NCBI GenBank assembly: GCA_017481325.1
Contig: JAFUPG010000067.1
Span: forward strand, 1-37,898
Length of the DNA stretch: 37,898 nt
Direction of reading: 5' to 3'
DNA from: Oscillospiraceae bacterium
Lineage (GTDB): Bacteria; Bacillota_A; Clostridia; Oscillospirales; Oscillospiraceae
The notes beneath the pieces were generated by a model. That model made no database searches, had not been told where the DNA came from, and saw nothing but the letters and a program-made list of their open reading frames with translations. The position numbers and the translations under genes were made by a program. Below, in pieces: positions 1-7,760 of the stretch; within the stretch, counting starts at the first letter, position 1; every line of letters begins with the position of its first letter.

Positions 1-222
1 AGAAAGGAACCAAAGAAGGCGACTTGGGGGAGGCGCTCAGATTGTGCTGTGGTAACACTTCTACGTTTCGACACTACCCCCGACAGCCCAAATTCGCCCT
101 CCCCCAAGACCCCCTCCCCTGCTTCGCAAAGTCGTAATATTGCACAAATCGAATTATCAACTGTTCGACAAATTTCTGTTTATCGGTCTGTTTGCTCTCT
201 TAAAAAACTGCATTGCACCAAA

Positions 223-380
223 GGCTTCTCCTCGAGGAGAAGCTGTCGCCGTAGGCGACTGATGAGGTGTGCAGTAGGATAAAACACGGATATATCAAGG
301 GTTGCGGCGAATTCGTGCTGTCGCACACCACCTCATCCGTCAGCCCTTTGGGCTGCCACCTTCTCCTCAAGGAGAAGGCT
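223..380. repeat. MITE-like inverted-repeat element
   Basis: The left arm (223-272) contains a perfect 20-bp palindrome GCTTCTCCTCGAGGAGAAGC, a GTCGCC-GTA-GGCGAC hairpin, and then GATGAGGTGTGC. The right arm (323-380) carries the same modules in inverted order: GCACACCACCTCATC, a CAGCCC-TTT-GGGCTG hairpin, and CCTTCTCC-TCAA-GGAGAAGG. The arms are imperfect inverted copies around a unique centre of about 50 bp. There is no coding capacity. The arrangement resembles non-autonomous repeats common between genes in gut clostridia; that resemblance is from general knowledge. Confidence 0.7.
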
Positions 381-430
381 TAGGCTGCCTCCAACAGTTC
401 GACAAATTCCTGTTTGACGGACGAAACATT

Positions 431-511
431 CCAAATCCGTGCCGAAGGCACACCTCAGTTTTTAGTCCTTAGCTCTTAGTTATTAGTTTCTAAACAGACC
501 GGCAAATTTCC
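431..511 (-). repeat. Composite intergenic repeat, copy A
   Basis: Contains the AATCCGTGCC-GAA-GGCACACCTCAG hairpin module, then TTAG/TTATTAG-type repeats, then the end module TAAACAGACCGGCAAATTTC. Related copies lie at 5064-5132, 6238-6396, 15278-15330 and 20064-20206. This copy is only about 75 bp from the eutB start and could form part of the eutB 5' UTR. Confidence 0.65.
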
Positions 512-586
512 GTATACAGAAAAACCAACCGCAATCCGGGCGCTTTATGCCTTCCCTTTAGCATTACACAAAAAGGAGCGTTTTCT

Positions 587-1951
587 TTGAAACTTCAGAC
601 CCTTTTATTCGGAAAAACCTATACCTTCCGGGATGTGAAGGAGGTTTTGGCCAAGGCCAACGAGTCCAAATCCGGCGACACGCTGGCCGGGATCGCCGCC
701 TCCAGCGCCCGGGAACGGGTGGCAGCCAAGGCGGTGCTGTCGGAGCTGCTGCTGTCCGATCTCCGTGAAAACCCCGTTGTGCCCTACGAGGAGGACGAGG
801 TCACCCGGATCATCCAGGATGACTTAAACGAGACCGTCTATGCAGAACTCCGCTGTCTCACCGTAGGGGAACTGCGGGAGAAGCTGCTGTCGGAAAAAAC
901 CACCCCTGAGGATATCGCAAGGCTGCGCCGTGGTCTGACCTCGGAGATGATCGCCGCCGTCTGCAAGCTTATGAGCAACCTGGATCTCATCACCGCCGCC
1001 CAAAAAATGCCCGTCACTGCCCATTGCAATACCACCATCGGCCTCCCCGGCACTCTGTCCTGTCGATTGCAGCCCAACCACCCCACAGACGATTTGGAGG
1101 GAATTCTGGCCTCGGTCTGCGAGGGGCTCAGCTTTGGTGCGGGGGATGCAGTTATTGGCTTGAACCCCGCCGGAGACAGCGATGAGAGCTGCCGCCGCAT
1201 TCTGGAGAAGTTCCGTGAGATCAAGGAGCGCCACCGCATCCCCACCCAGACCTGTGTTCTGGCTCACGTGACCACTCAGCTCCGTGCCATGGAAAAGGGT
1301 GCTCCGGCGGATCTGATTTTCCAATCCATCGCCGGCAGCCAGAAGGGCAATGCGGCCTTCGGCTTTGATGCTGCGCTCATGGAGCAGGCACGGCAGACCG
1401 CTCTGCGCCACGGTAGCGCCACCGGCCCCAATGTGCTCTATTTTGAGACCGGCCAGGGCAGCGAGCTGTCCTCCGATGCCCATTTTGGGGCGGATCAGGT
1501 GACCATGGAGGCACGCTGCTACGGTTTTGCCCGTCATTTTTCGCCGTTTTTGGTCAATACGGTGGTGGGCTTCATAGGGCCGGAGTACCTCTATGATGCC
1601 CGTCAGGTGATTCGGGCAGGGCTGGAGGATCATTTTATGGGCAAACTATCGGGGCTTCCCATGGGCTGCGATGCCTGCTACACCAACCACATGAAGGCGG
1701 ATCAGAATGACATTGAAAATCTGGCAACGCTGCTCACCGCCGCCGGCTGTAACTACTTCATGGGCATCGCCCATGGCGACGACGTGATGCTTAACTACCA
1801 GACCACAGGCTTCCGGGAGACCGCCACCTTGCGGCAGCTCTTCGGTAAAACTGCCATAGCGCCCTTCCAAAAGTGGCTGGTGGATATGGAATTTTTCACC
1901 CCTCAGGGGCTGCCCACCGGCAAAACCGGCGACGGCTCCGTGTTGCTGTAA
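587..1951 (+). CDS. eutB: Ethanolamine ammonia-lyase large subunit
   Basis: Catalytic alpha subunit of the adenosylcobalamin-dependent lyase that splits ethanolamine into acetaldehyde and ammonia, working with EutC inside the microcompartment. The 454 residues match the normal family length and are recognisable throughout: an N-terminal FGKTYTFRDVKEVLAKANE block, LPGTLSCRLQPN, YFETGQGSELSS, FGADQVTMEARCYG, NTVVGFIGPEYLYD, and GLEDHFMGKLSGLPMGCDACYTNH. The start is TTG at 587 because an AAAGGAG site lies 10 bases upstream and the translation from there matches the conserved EutB N-terminus (KLQTLLFGKTYTF). First gene of the operon; eutC follows after 12 bases. No reactivating factor EutA is encoded nearby. 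Confidence 0.96.
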   Translation: MKLQTLLFGKTYTFRDVKEVLAKANESKSGDTLAGIAASSARERVAAKAVLSELLLSDLRENPVVPYEEDEVTRIIQDDLNETVYAELRCLTVGELREKLLSEKTTPEDIARLRRGLTSEMIAAVCKLMSNLDLITAAQKMPVTAHCNTTIGLPGTLSCRLQPNHPTDDLEGILASVCEGLSFGAGDAVIGLNPAGDSDESCRRILEKFREIKERHRIPTQTCVLAHVTTQLRAMEKGAPADLIFQSIAGSQKGNAAFGFDAALMEQARQTALRHGSATGPNVLYFETGQGSELSSDAHFGADQVTMEARCYGFARHFSPFLVNTVVGFIGPEYLYDARQVIRAGLEDHFMGKLSGLPMGCDACYTNHMKADQNDIENLATLLTAAGCNYFMGIAHGDDVMLNYQTTGFRETATLRQLFGKTAIAPFQKWLVDMEFFTPQGLPTGKTGDGSVLL

Positions 1952-1963
1952 GGAGGTGGGGCT

Positions 1964-2803
1964 ATGAATCGGGAAGAACTGAGACATCTGGTGGCAGAAC
2001 TCCTGCAGGAACGCTCCTCCGGCAAAGGGGCGGAAGCACTGACTGACCTGACCAAGCTGGATCTGCGCAAGACCTACCTGGTGGAGCATCCCCAAAATGG
2101 AGAGGCTTTCCTTCGTCTGAAGGCCAAAACCCCGGCACGGCTGGGCATGGGAAGGGCAGGCACACGCTATCTGACCCAAACCCAGCTCCGTTTCCGGGCG
2201 GATCACGCTGCGGCGCAGGACAGTGTCTTTTCTCAGGTGCCGGAGGACTATGCCAAGCGCAATGAGCTGGTGGGCCTGCAGACCCTGTGCAAGGAAAAGG
2301 AGGAGTACCTCACCCGTCCCGACCTGGGGCGGCGCTTCTCGCAGGAGACGGGCAAGCTGATTCGGGAGGCTTTCTCCGGCCAAAGGATCCTGCTGGTGGT
2401 GGGTGACGGTCTGTCTTCCGCTGCCATTACGGAAAATGCCATGGACTGTCTCCAAGCCATCCGCCAGGGGCTGAAGGCACAGGGGCTGGAGTTTGGCCGG
2501 GGAATCTTTGTCCGCTATTGCCGTGTGGGCGCTTCGGATCACCTGGGAGAGCTGACGGGCTGTGAACTGGTGTGCCTGCTGGTAGGGGAGCGGCCTGGTC
2601 TGGTGACCAACGCCTCCATGTCCGCCTACCTGACCTACAGACCCCACCTGGGTACAAAGGAATCGGAGCGCACGGTCATTTCCAACATCCATGCCCAGGG
2701 CATCGCCCCGGTGGAGGCCGGAGCACATATCGCCTCGGTGATGGGTAAGATTTTGCAGAAGAAAAAGTCCGGCGTGGCCTTCGCCGGGGAGGAAACCCTG
2801 TGA
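1964..2803 (+). CDS. eutC: Ethanolamine ammonia-lyase small subunit
   Basis: Beta subunit of ethanolamine ammonia-lyase; together with EutB it holds adenosylcobalamin at the subunit interface. Length 279 residues, usual for the family. Conserved blocks visible are RLGMGRAGTRYLT near residue 60, LLVVGDGLSSAAI in the middle, and CELVCLLVGERPGL with the NASMSAYLTYRP stretch near the end. The N-terminal 30 residues are variable, as in homologues, where this region is thought to help targeting to the shell. The ribosome site AAGGAGG lies directly after the eutB stop. The stop codon overlaps the GTG start of eutL (GTGA), which suggests translational coupling. Confidence 0.96.
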   Translation: MNREELRHLVAELLQERSSGKGAEALTDLTKLDLRKTYLVEHPQNGEAFLRLKAKTPARLGMGRAGTRYLTQTQLRFRADHAAAQDSVFSQVPEDYAKRNELVGLQTLCKEKEEYLTRPDLGRRFSQETGKLIREAFSGQRILLVVGDGLSSAAITENAMDCLQAIRQGLKAQGLEFGRGIFVRYCRVGASDHLGELTGCELVCLLVGERPGLVTNASMSAYLTYRPHLGTKESERTVISNIHAQGIAPVEAGAHIASVMGKILQKKKSGVAFAGEETL

Positions 2804-3441
2804 TCCCGGTGCAGGTACTCAGCGCCCGGGTCATTGCCAATGTGGCGCCGGCGCTGGCTTCTGCCCTGAAGCTGAAGCCGGAGCAGCGGAGCATCGCTCT
2901 GCTGACCACAGATTGCGACGATGCCACCTATATCGCCCTGGACGAGGCCACCAAGGCGGCGGCAGTGGAGGTGGTCTACGGCCGAAGCTTCTACGCCGGC
3001 GCAGCCAATGCCTCCACCCGGCTGGCGGGGGAGGTCATTGGCATCCTGGGGGCAAGGGACCCCACCCAGGCGCAAAGCGGCCTGAAGGCGGCGCTGGATA
3101 TTCTGGCACGGCTGGGCTTCGAAAAGGCTAATGAGGTGGGAGATATTGTCTATTTGGCTCATGTCGTCAGCGCCTCCGGGAACTATCTCTCTCAAATGGC
3201 CGGGGTGCGGCCGGGGACGGCACTGGCCTATGTCATCGCACCGCCCATGGAGGCCATGGAGGCTCTGGATGCGGCGCTGAAAACCGCTGATGTGCAGATG
3301 GGTGCCTTTTTTGCGCCTCCCACAGAGACCAATTTTGCAGGCGCACTGCTGACGGGCAGCCAATCGGCCTGCGAAGCCGCCTGCCGAGCCTTTGCCCAAA
3401 GGGTGCGGCATGTGGCGGAACGGCCCAAGGATTTGGGATAA
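2800..3441 (+). CDS. eutL: Microcompartment shell protein EutL (tandem BMC trimer)
   Basis: Shell protein with two fused BMC domains; family members form trimeric tiles with a gated central pore. 213 residues, close to the normal 217. Recognisable segments are SIALLTTDCDDATYIALDEATKAAAVEVVYGRSFYAGA in the first domain, GANEVGDIVYLAHVVSASG-like sequence around residues 110-125, and ALAYVIAPPMEAMEALDAAL in the second domain. The start is GTG at 2800, overlapping the eutC stop by four bases. A gap of about 60 bases separates it from eutE. It builds the facet through which ethanolamine and possibly cobalamin are thought to pass (family knowledge). Confidence 0.95.
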   Translation: MIPVQVLSARVIANVAPALASALKLKPEQRSIALLTTDCDDATYIALDEATKAAAVEVVYGRSFYAGAANASTRLAGEVIGILGARDPTQAQSGLKAALDILARLGFEKANEVGDIVYLAHVVSASGNYLSQMAGVRPGTALAYVIAPPMEAMEALDAALKTADVQMGAFFAPPTETNFAGALLTGSQSACEAACRAFAQRVRHVAERPKDLG

Positions 3442-3504
3442 AATCCCACAGCCCTTCGCCTCGCCACGGAGCATCTGCACACAGCACCAAAACAAGGAGG
3501 ATCT

Positions 3505-5046
3505 ATGGAACTGGACAAGGACTTAAAATCAAGGCAGGAGGCAAGGCATCTGGCTGAGGCCGCTCATGCCGCCTATGAAAAATTGAAGGGCTTCTCCCAG
3601 CAGCAGCTGGATGCTATCGTCAAGGCCATGGCGCAGGCGGCGGAGGAGCACGCTCTGCGCCTGGGGCAGTTGGCCGCAGAGGAAACCGGCTTCGGCAATG
3701 CCCGGGACAAGGCTGAGAAGAACCGCTTTGCTGCCGAAAAGGTCTATGCCGCCATCAAAGACCTGCCCACCGTGGGCATTCTTCACCGGGACGAAAAACG
3801 AAAGGTCTGGGACGTGGGTGTGCCGGTGGGTGTGATCTGCGCTATTGTCCCCTCCACCAACCCCACCTCCACCGCCATCTACAAGGCGCTGATTTGCCTG
3901 AAGGCCGGAAATCCCGTGGTGTTCTCGCCCCACCCCAAGGCGCTGTGCTGCACGCTGGAGGCGGTCAGAATTCTGGCAGCGGCAGCGGAGCAGGCAGGCT
4001 GCCCCACAGGTGCGCTGTCCTGCTTGACCATGCCCACCATGGAGGCGGTGCAGGAACTGATGAAGCATGAAAGAATCCGCCTGATCCTGGCCACAGGCGG
4101 CCCCGGCATGGTGCATGCGGCCTATTCCTCCGGCAAGCCTGCCATTGGTGTGGGCGCAGGAAACGGCCCCTGCTATATCCACCCCTCAGCGGAGGAACGT
4201 CAGGCGGTGGCGGATATTCTCCACTCCAAAACCTTTGACAACGGCACCATCTGCGCTTCGGAGCAGAGCGTGGTGGTGCAGGAGTCCAATGCGGCCTCGG
4301 TCAAGGCGGAATTTGCCCGACAGGGCGGCTATTTTCTCTCTGAGGCGGAGGCCGGGCGGCTGGCGAAGCTGCTTTTGCGCCCCGATGGCTCCATCAACCC
4401 ACAGGTGGTGGGAAAAACGGCGCTGCAGCTGGCGCAGATGGCGCAGATCACCGTGCCCGGTGACACGAAAGTGCTCATAGCCTACGAGACCCAGGCTGGC
4501 CCAACAAGACCCTATTCCAGGGAAAAACTCTGCCCTGTGCTGGCCTTTTTTGTGGAAAAAAGCGAGGACAGCGTTCTGCGCCGAGCCATCGAGGTACTGG
4601 AGCAGGAGGGAGCCGGCCATACCTTCAGTATCCATGCCACGGATGCGGCGGTCATTGAGCGCTTTGCGCTGCAGGTACCTGTGTCCCGTTTCCTGGTGAA
4701 TACGCCCTCCTCTCTGGGCGGCATCGGAAGCACCACGGGGCTGTTCCCGGCGCTGACTCTGGGTTGCGGCGCAGTGGGCGGCAGTTCCTCATCCAACAAC
4801 ATCGGACCTCTGGATCTGGTGAACATCCGCCGTGTGGCCTGGGGAGAAAAGACAGCATCCAAGCCGGAGCAAGGCTGGGGGGCAGAGAATTCGGAATGCC
4901 ATACCCAACGCAAAAGGCAGGCACTTTCCACCGACCGCCCAACCGTAAAGGCCGAGGCCGCTGCCAACACCGGCCACCCGGACAGCGCCCTCATCGAAGA
5001 ACTGACCCAAAAAATCCTGCAAAGACTGAATTCGCAACAGGGCTAA
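3505..5046 (+). CDS. eutE: CoA-acylating acetaldehyde dehydrogenase with encapsulation tail
   Basis: Oxidises acetaldehyde with NAD+ and CoA to acetyl-CoA in the shell lumen. The aldehyde dehydrogenase fold is clear: VGVICAIVPSTNPTSTAI near residue 115, the GNPVVFSPHPKA segment, ATGGPGMVHAAYSSGKPAIGVGAGN, and catalytic Cys250 in FDNGTICASEQ. The usual domain ends near residue 450. After it comes a polar linker of about 35 residues and a C-terminal amphipathic helix (ALIEELTQKILQRL), which looks like an encapsulation peptide that would dock the enzyme onto shell proteins. An AAGGAGG site lies 4 bases before the ATG. Length 513 fits the microcompartment-associated class rather than AdhE. Confidence 0.95.
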   Translation: MELDKDLKSRQEARHLAEAAHAAYEKLKGFSQQQLDAIVKAMAQAAEEHALRLGQLAAEETGFGNARDKAEKNRFAAEKVYAAIKDLPTVGILHRDEKRKVWDVGVPVGVICAIVPSTNPTSTAIYKALICLKAGNPVVFSPHPKALCCTLEAVRILAAAAEQAGCPTGALSCLTMPTMEAVQELMKHERIRLILATGGPGMVHAAYSSGKPAIGVGAGNGPCYIHPSAEERQAVADILHSKTFDNGTICASEQSVVVQESNAASVKAEFARQGGYFLSEAEAGRLAKLLLRPDGSINPQVVGKTALQLAQMAQITVPGDTKVLIAYETQAGPTRPYSREKLCPVLAFFVEKSEDSVLRRAIEVLEQEGAGHTFSIHATDAAVIERFALQVPVSRFLVNTPSSLGGIGSTTGLFPALTLGCGAVGGSSSSNNIGPLDLVNIRRVAWGEKTASKPEQGWGAENSECHTQRKRQALSTDRPTVKAEAAANTGHPDSALIEELTQKILQRLNSQQG

Positions 5047-5063
5047 CCGGAGATATATGGGAC

Positions 5064-5132
5064 ACTAATAGCTAATAACTGAGGTATGGGCTCCGCCCGT
5101 GAAATTATAATCCGTGCCGAAGGCACAGCTTC
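5064..5132 (+). repeat. Composite intergenic repeat, copy C (inside eut operon)
   Basis: Lies between eutE and eutM. It reads ACTAATAGCTAATAACTGAGG, then a GGGC-TCC-GCCC hairpin (5088-5098), a short AT linker, and a GTGCC-GAA-GGCAC hairpin (5114-5126). The order matches the core of the longer copy at 20064-20206 read on the opposite strand. It has no coding capacity and would be transcribed as two small hairpins in the operon mRNA. Confidence 0.65.
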
Positions 5133-5175
5133 AGCGTTTTTAATATACAATTATCAACTTCGGAGGTACTTTATT

Positions 5176-5472
5176 ATGAACACCAATGCATTGGGAATGA
5201 TCGAGACCAAGGGCCTGGTAGGCGCCATTGAGGCGGCAGATGCCATGGTCAAATCCGCCAACGTCCAGCTGGTGGGCAAGGAGCAGGTAGGCGGCGGCCT
5301 GGTCACCGTTATGGTACGGGGTGACGTGGGCGCTGTCAAATCCGCCACCGATGCCGGCGCTGCGGCGGCGGAGAAGGTGGGCGAGCTGATCTCCGTCCAT
5401 GTGATTCCCCGGCCTCATGCCGAGGTGGATGCCATTCTGCCCAAGGCCGTCTACGGCAGTCCCACGGAATAA
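5176..5472 (+). CDS. eutM: Microcompartment shell hexamer EutM (single BMC domain)
   Basis: A 98-residue BMC-domain protein, the major hexagonal tile of the shell facets. The sequence begins with the typical [20 protein letters not shown], continues with [32 protein letters not shown], and ends with the family-typical [16 protein letters not shown]. The start is ATG 5176 with CGGAGG ten bases upstream; a longer frame starting at 5086 would run through repeat DNA and lacks a ribosome site. The stop overlaps the eutT start (TAATG). Confidence 0.96.
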   Translation: MNTNALGMIETKGLVGAIEAADAMVKSANVQLVGKEQVGGGLVTVMVRGDVGAVKSATDAGAAAAEKVGELISVHVIPRPHAEVDAILPKAVYGSPTE

Positions 5473-6158
5473 TGCTCTACACTCTGGAAAACGCAAAAGA
5501 TGCCATCCGCACTCAGTCGGGTAAACGGGTTTTCTGGCTCTACCCATCAGACCGTTTGACCCCGGCGGCGGAGGACTGGCTAAAGGCCGAGGGGATTGCG
5601 ATCCAACGTCGTGACAGCGCCCCTGCGGAGTTTACCGACCTCCGTGGCGGCACATACCGCCATAAGCCCGAGGAGCTGACCCACCTGACGGGACAGCTTC
5701 TGGTGGCCAAAACCCATCCCAGAATCCGCTTCCGTGGAAAACTGGACTCGCTGGAGGCAACAATTCTTCTGTGTGCCTGCCATTGTCCCCGGCAGAGAAG
5801 AGCACTGGAGGAGATGCTGCGCCTGTGCAAGGCCATGATGCGGGCCGACGTGCTGGAGGAGCCGCTGCCGGAGGTAAAGCTGGGAGATATGGATGCCGCC
5901 GCTCTACGGGAACGGAGCCATTATCCTCAAAAATACTACGGACAGGGGCATTTCCAGCCGGGCTTTGGAGATTCCGAGGCGCTTTTGCAGCTCAACCGCC
6001 TGCGCACGGAGATCCGGGAGGCGGAGCTGCACTGCTGCGCCGCCTTTTCCGACCGGGACGGCTGCCTGACCCGTCAGGATTTGACCCAAGCCCTGAACCG
6101 AATGTCGTCTTACTGTTATCTTCTGATGATTGCGGAAAAAGCAGGCAAGGACATTTGA
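5472..6158 (+). CDS. eutT: Cob(I)alamin adenosyltransferase EutT
   Basis: Transfers adenosyl from ATP to reduced cobalamin, making the coenzyme needed by EutBC. Best signature is residues 82-105: HPRIRFRGKLDSLEA followed by a Cys-rich CACHC stretch and PRQRRALEEML, typical of EutT. The C-terminal part is helical with LQLNRLRTEIREAELHC and a conserved ALNRMSSYCYLLMI end. 228 residues, somewhat shorter than enterobacterial EutT (about 267). The N-terminal 75 residues (LYTLENAKDAIRTQSGKRVFWLYPSDRLTPAAEDWLKAEGI) resemble the small N-terminal domain of Firmicute EutT-like proteins. Translationally coupled to eutM by a one-base overlap. Confidence 0.9.
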   Translation: MLYTLENAKDAIRTQSGKRVFWLYPSDRLTPAAEDWLKAEGIAIQRRDSAPAEFTDLRGGTYRHKPEELTHLTGQLLVAKTHPRIRFRGKLDSLEATILLCACHCPRQRRALEEMLRLCKAMMRADVLEEPLPEVKLGDMDAAALRERSHYPQKYYGQGHFQPGFGDSEALLQLNRLRTEIREAELHCCAAFSDRDGCLTRQDLTQALNRMSSYCYLLMIAEKAGKDI

Positions 6159-6237
6159 CAATAATCTCCGAACCCCGTCGCCCCATCAAAGAGGGAAGCC
6201 CAAGCTAAGAAAACGGCATGACCGAACAGATAAACGA

Positions 6238-6396
6238 AGAAGGTTGAATCATGAAGGTGTCGGCTCCGCCGATGAGGTTTGAAATAGAGTCAAATAGATG
6301 ATTGACGGAATCAATATTCCAAATCCGTGCCGACACCTTCGTGACCTTCGTTTTTAGCTATTAGCTATTCATTCCTTAACAGACCGCTCAATTTCA
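6238..6396. repeat. Composite intergenic repeat, copy D (inside eut operon)
   Basis: Fills the eutT-pduL gap. A 12-bp perfect inverted repeat, GAAGGTGTCGGC (6253-6264) and GCCGACACCTTC (6329-6340), encloses a TCGGC-TCC-GCCGA hairpin and the AATCCGTGCC module. It is followed by TTAGCTATTAGC repeats and the end module TTAACAGACCGCTCAATTTC. The 3' end is close to the pduL ribosome site at 6445. Confidence 0.65.
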
Positions 6397-6460
6397 CCTT
6401 GCCGCATTGCATTCCATTGCCACAGCGAGCTCTTACATATCAAAAAGGAGGTTGTTTTCC

Positions 6461-7060
6461 ATGGATCAAACCCAGACCTTGGCGGAAATTTTGCTTCGGC
6501 AGGTGTTTTTGGAGGTGGAGGCATCGGGGCGCCATGTCCACCTGACGGAAGACGCAGCGCTGCAGCTCTTTGGGCACGGTCTGACGGTGCTGCGCCCCCT
6601 GTCTCAGCCGGGGCAGTTCGTCTGCCGGGAACGGGTCAGCCTCCGTGGCCCAAAGGGGGAACTCCACAAGGTTGCCGTTCTGGGACCCTGCCGCAGAGAA
6701 AATCAGGTGGAGCTGAGCCTCACCGACTGCGTAAGCCTGGGCATCTCCGCCCCGGTGCGCCTCAGCGGCAGCGTGGAAAACAGCCCTGGGATCACCCTTT
6801 TCTGCGGCGAGCGTGAACTGATCATCGAGCAAGGAGTCATCGTCGCCCAGCGACACATCCACATGAGCCCTGAAGATGCCAAATTACGTGGCATTACCGA
6901 CGGCCAAAGGGTAAAACTGCAGGTATTCGGCAGCCGCCCTGTGACCTTTGAGCAGGTGCCGGTACGGGTGCGCAAGGATTTCGCCACCTATGCCCATCTG
7001 GACTACGACGAGGCCAATGCCTGCGGCCTGAAAAAAGGTGACCTGGGGAGGATTTTATGA
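6461..7060 (+). CDS. pduL: Phosphate acyltransferase, PduL type (EutD role)
   Basis: Converts acetyl-CoA and phosphate to acetyl-phosphate and CoA, recycling CoA inside the shell. The protein is the PduL family, not the classical Pta/EutD fold. The two half-barrel metal motifs are visible: RHVHLT with His25 and His27, and QRHIHMSPEDA with His132 and His134, which in this family bind the two zinc ions. 199 residues, near the usual 200-220. The start is ATG 6461, with AAGGAGG nine bases upstream; a longer frame from 6407 would begin in the repeat. The stop overlaps the next start (ATGA). Confidence 0.94.
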   Translation: MDQTQTLAEILLRQVFLEVEASGRHVHLTEDAALQLFGHGLTVLRPLSQPGQFVCRERVSLRGPKGELHKVAVLGPCRRENQVELSLTDCVSLGISAPVRLSGSVENSPGITLFCGERELIIEQGVIVAQRHIHMSPEDAKLRGITDGQRVKLQVFGSRPVTFEQVPVRVRKDFATYAHLDYDEANACGLKKGDLGRIL

Positions 7061-7515
7061 CAGATGCCATTGTGGAGGAGGTGCTGCGCCGGGTGCTGGA
7101 GGCGAGAAAACCGGCGGCGCTGCTTCTGGGCGCAGCGCCGACAGAGGAAACGGGTTACCGTTATGTGACAGAACCGCCCTATGATGCGGTGATTTTAGGC
7201 TCTATGAATGCCTATCAGCTGCTGCATTTTCCCGATGAACAGAGCCTGAATGCCCTTTTGGAGGGGAAACCGGTGTATTTCTGCCAATCCGGAGAACTCT
7301 GGCGGCAGCTGCAAAAAACCGCCCCACGGGAGCTTTTTGCTGCGCTCCTTCAGGCGCACAGACGACTTTTGCGCCTGGGTGTGCGGCCGCTGCGCTCCCA
7401 AGCTCAGGGGCTGATCACCGCCTCAGAGCTGCGCCGAAGGCTGAAAGAGGGTCTACCTGTCAACGGCCGCCTGACCCCTCTGGCAAGGGACATTCTGGAG
7501 GGCAGAGCGGAATGA
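7057..7515 (+). CDS. Ethanolamine microcompartment protein of unknown role (TIGR02536-like)
   Basis: 152 residues with no catalytic motif that I recognise. The position between the PduL-type enzyme and eutN is where Firmicute eut operons carry a conserved protein of unknown function (TIGR02536), which I believe is related to PduM of propanediol operons. Visible features are an N-terminal helix (AIVEEVLRRVLEARKPAALLL), a YDAVILGSMNAYQLLHFPDE core and a C-terminal NGRLTPLARDILEG, consistent with that family. The N-terminal helix may serve for packing into the shell. ATGA overlaps on both sides show tight coupling. Family assignment is from memory of the profile, not a search. Confidence 0.75.
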   Translation: MTDAIVEEVLRRVLEARKPAALLLGAAPTEETGYRYVTEPPYDAVILGSMNAYQLLHFPDEQSLNALLEGKPVYFCQSGELWRQLQKTAPRELFAALLQAHRRLLRLGVRPLRSQAQGLITASELRRRLKEGLPVNGRLTPLARDILEGRAE

Positions 7516-7760
7516 AATTGGGAACGGTGACCGGCTGTGTCTGGGCGACGAAAAAATGCCCCGCTCTACGGGGGCAGAGCCTCCTGCAGGTACGGGTCGG
7601 GGACAGAGAATTGGTGGCAGCGGATCTGGTGGGGGCCGGTCAGGGAGATCGGGTGATCCTGACCTTCGGTACGGCGGCACGCTTAGAGCAGCCCGATTGC
7701 CCCGTAGATGCGGCCATTGTGGGAATTTTAGACGAGAGCACGGTGAGAGAATGTCGGTAA
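7512..7760 (+). CDS. eutN: Microcompartment vertex protein EutN (CcmL/EutN family)
   Basis: Small beta-barrel protein that forms pentamers closing the shell vertices. 82 residues, somewhat shorter than most relatives (about 90-95). The start KLGTVTGCVWATKKCPALRGQSLLQV is the classic family N-terminus, and the end DAAIVGILDE matches the conserved VDAAVVGIID-type strand. It overlaps the previous gene by four bases and the eutH start by ten bases. Confidence 0.94.
   Translation: MKLGTVTGCVWATKKCPALRGQSLLQVRVGDRELVAADLVGAGQGDRVILTFGTAARLEQPDCPVDAAIVGILDESTVRECR

Larger units (their letters stand above)
1..586. other. Non-coding region upstream of eut operon
   Basis: I see no credible gene here. 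A short open frame at 49-282 has no ribosome site and a low-complexity, Ser/Pro/Arg-rich translation. The stretch is made of repeat pieces: a fragment at 162-193 related to the family end module (a GACAAATTTCTGTTT-like string followed by TCGGTCTGTTT), an inverted-repeat element at 223-380, and a composite repeat at 431-511. No convincing promoter, cobalamin riboswitch or EutV-type antiterminator hairpin pair could be found upstream of eutB, so how the operon is switched on is not visible. Confidence 0.6.

Noticed and set aside
49..282. 77-codon ORF at the left edge
   Set aside because: No ribosome site, low-complexity translation, and it runs into the inverted-repeat element.
500..586. EutV antiterminator site or cobalamin riboswitch upstream of eutB
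   Set aside because: I looked for paired hairpins with the AGCAANGRRGC-type loop and for a B12 box. Neither is present in the short leader.
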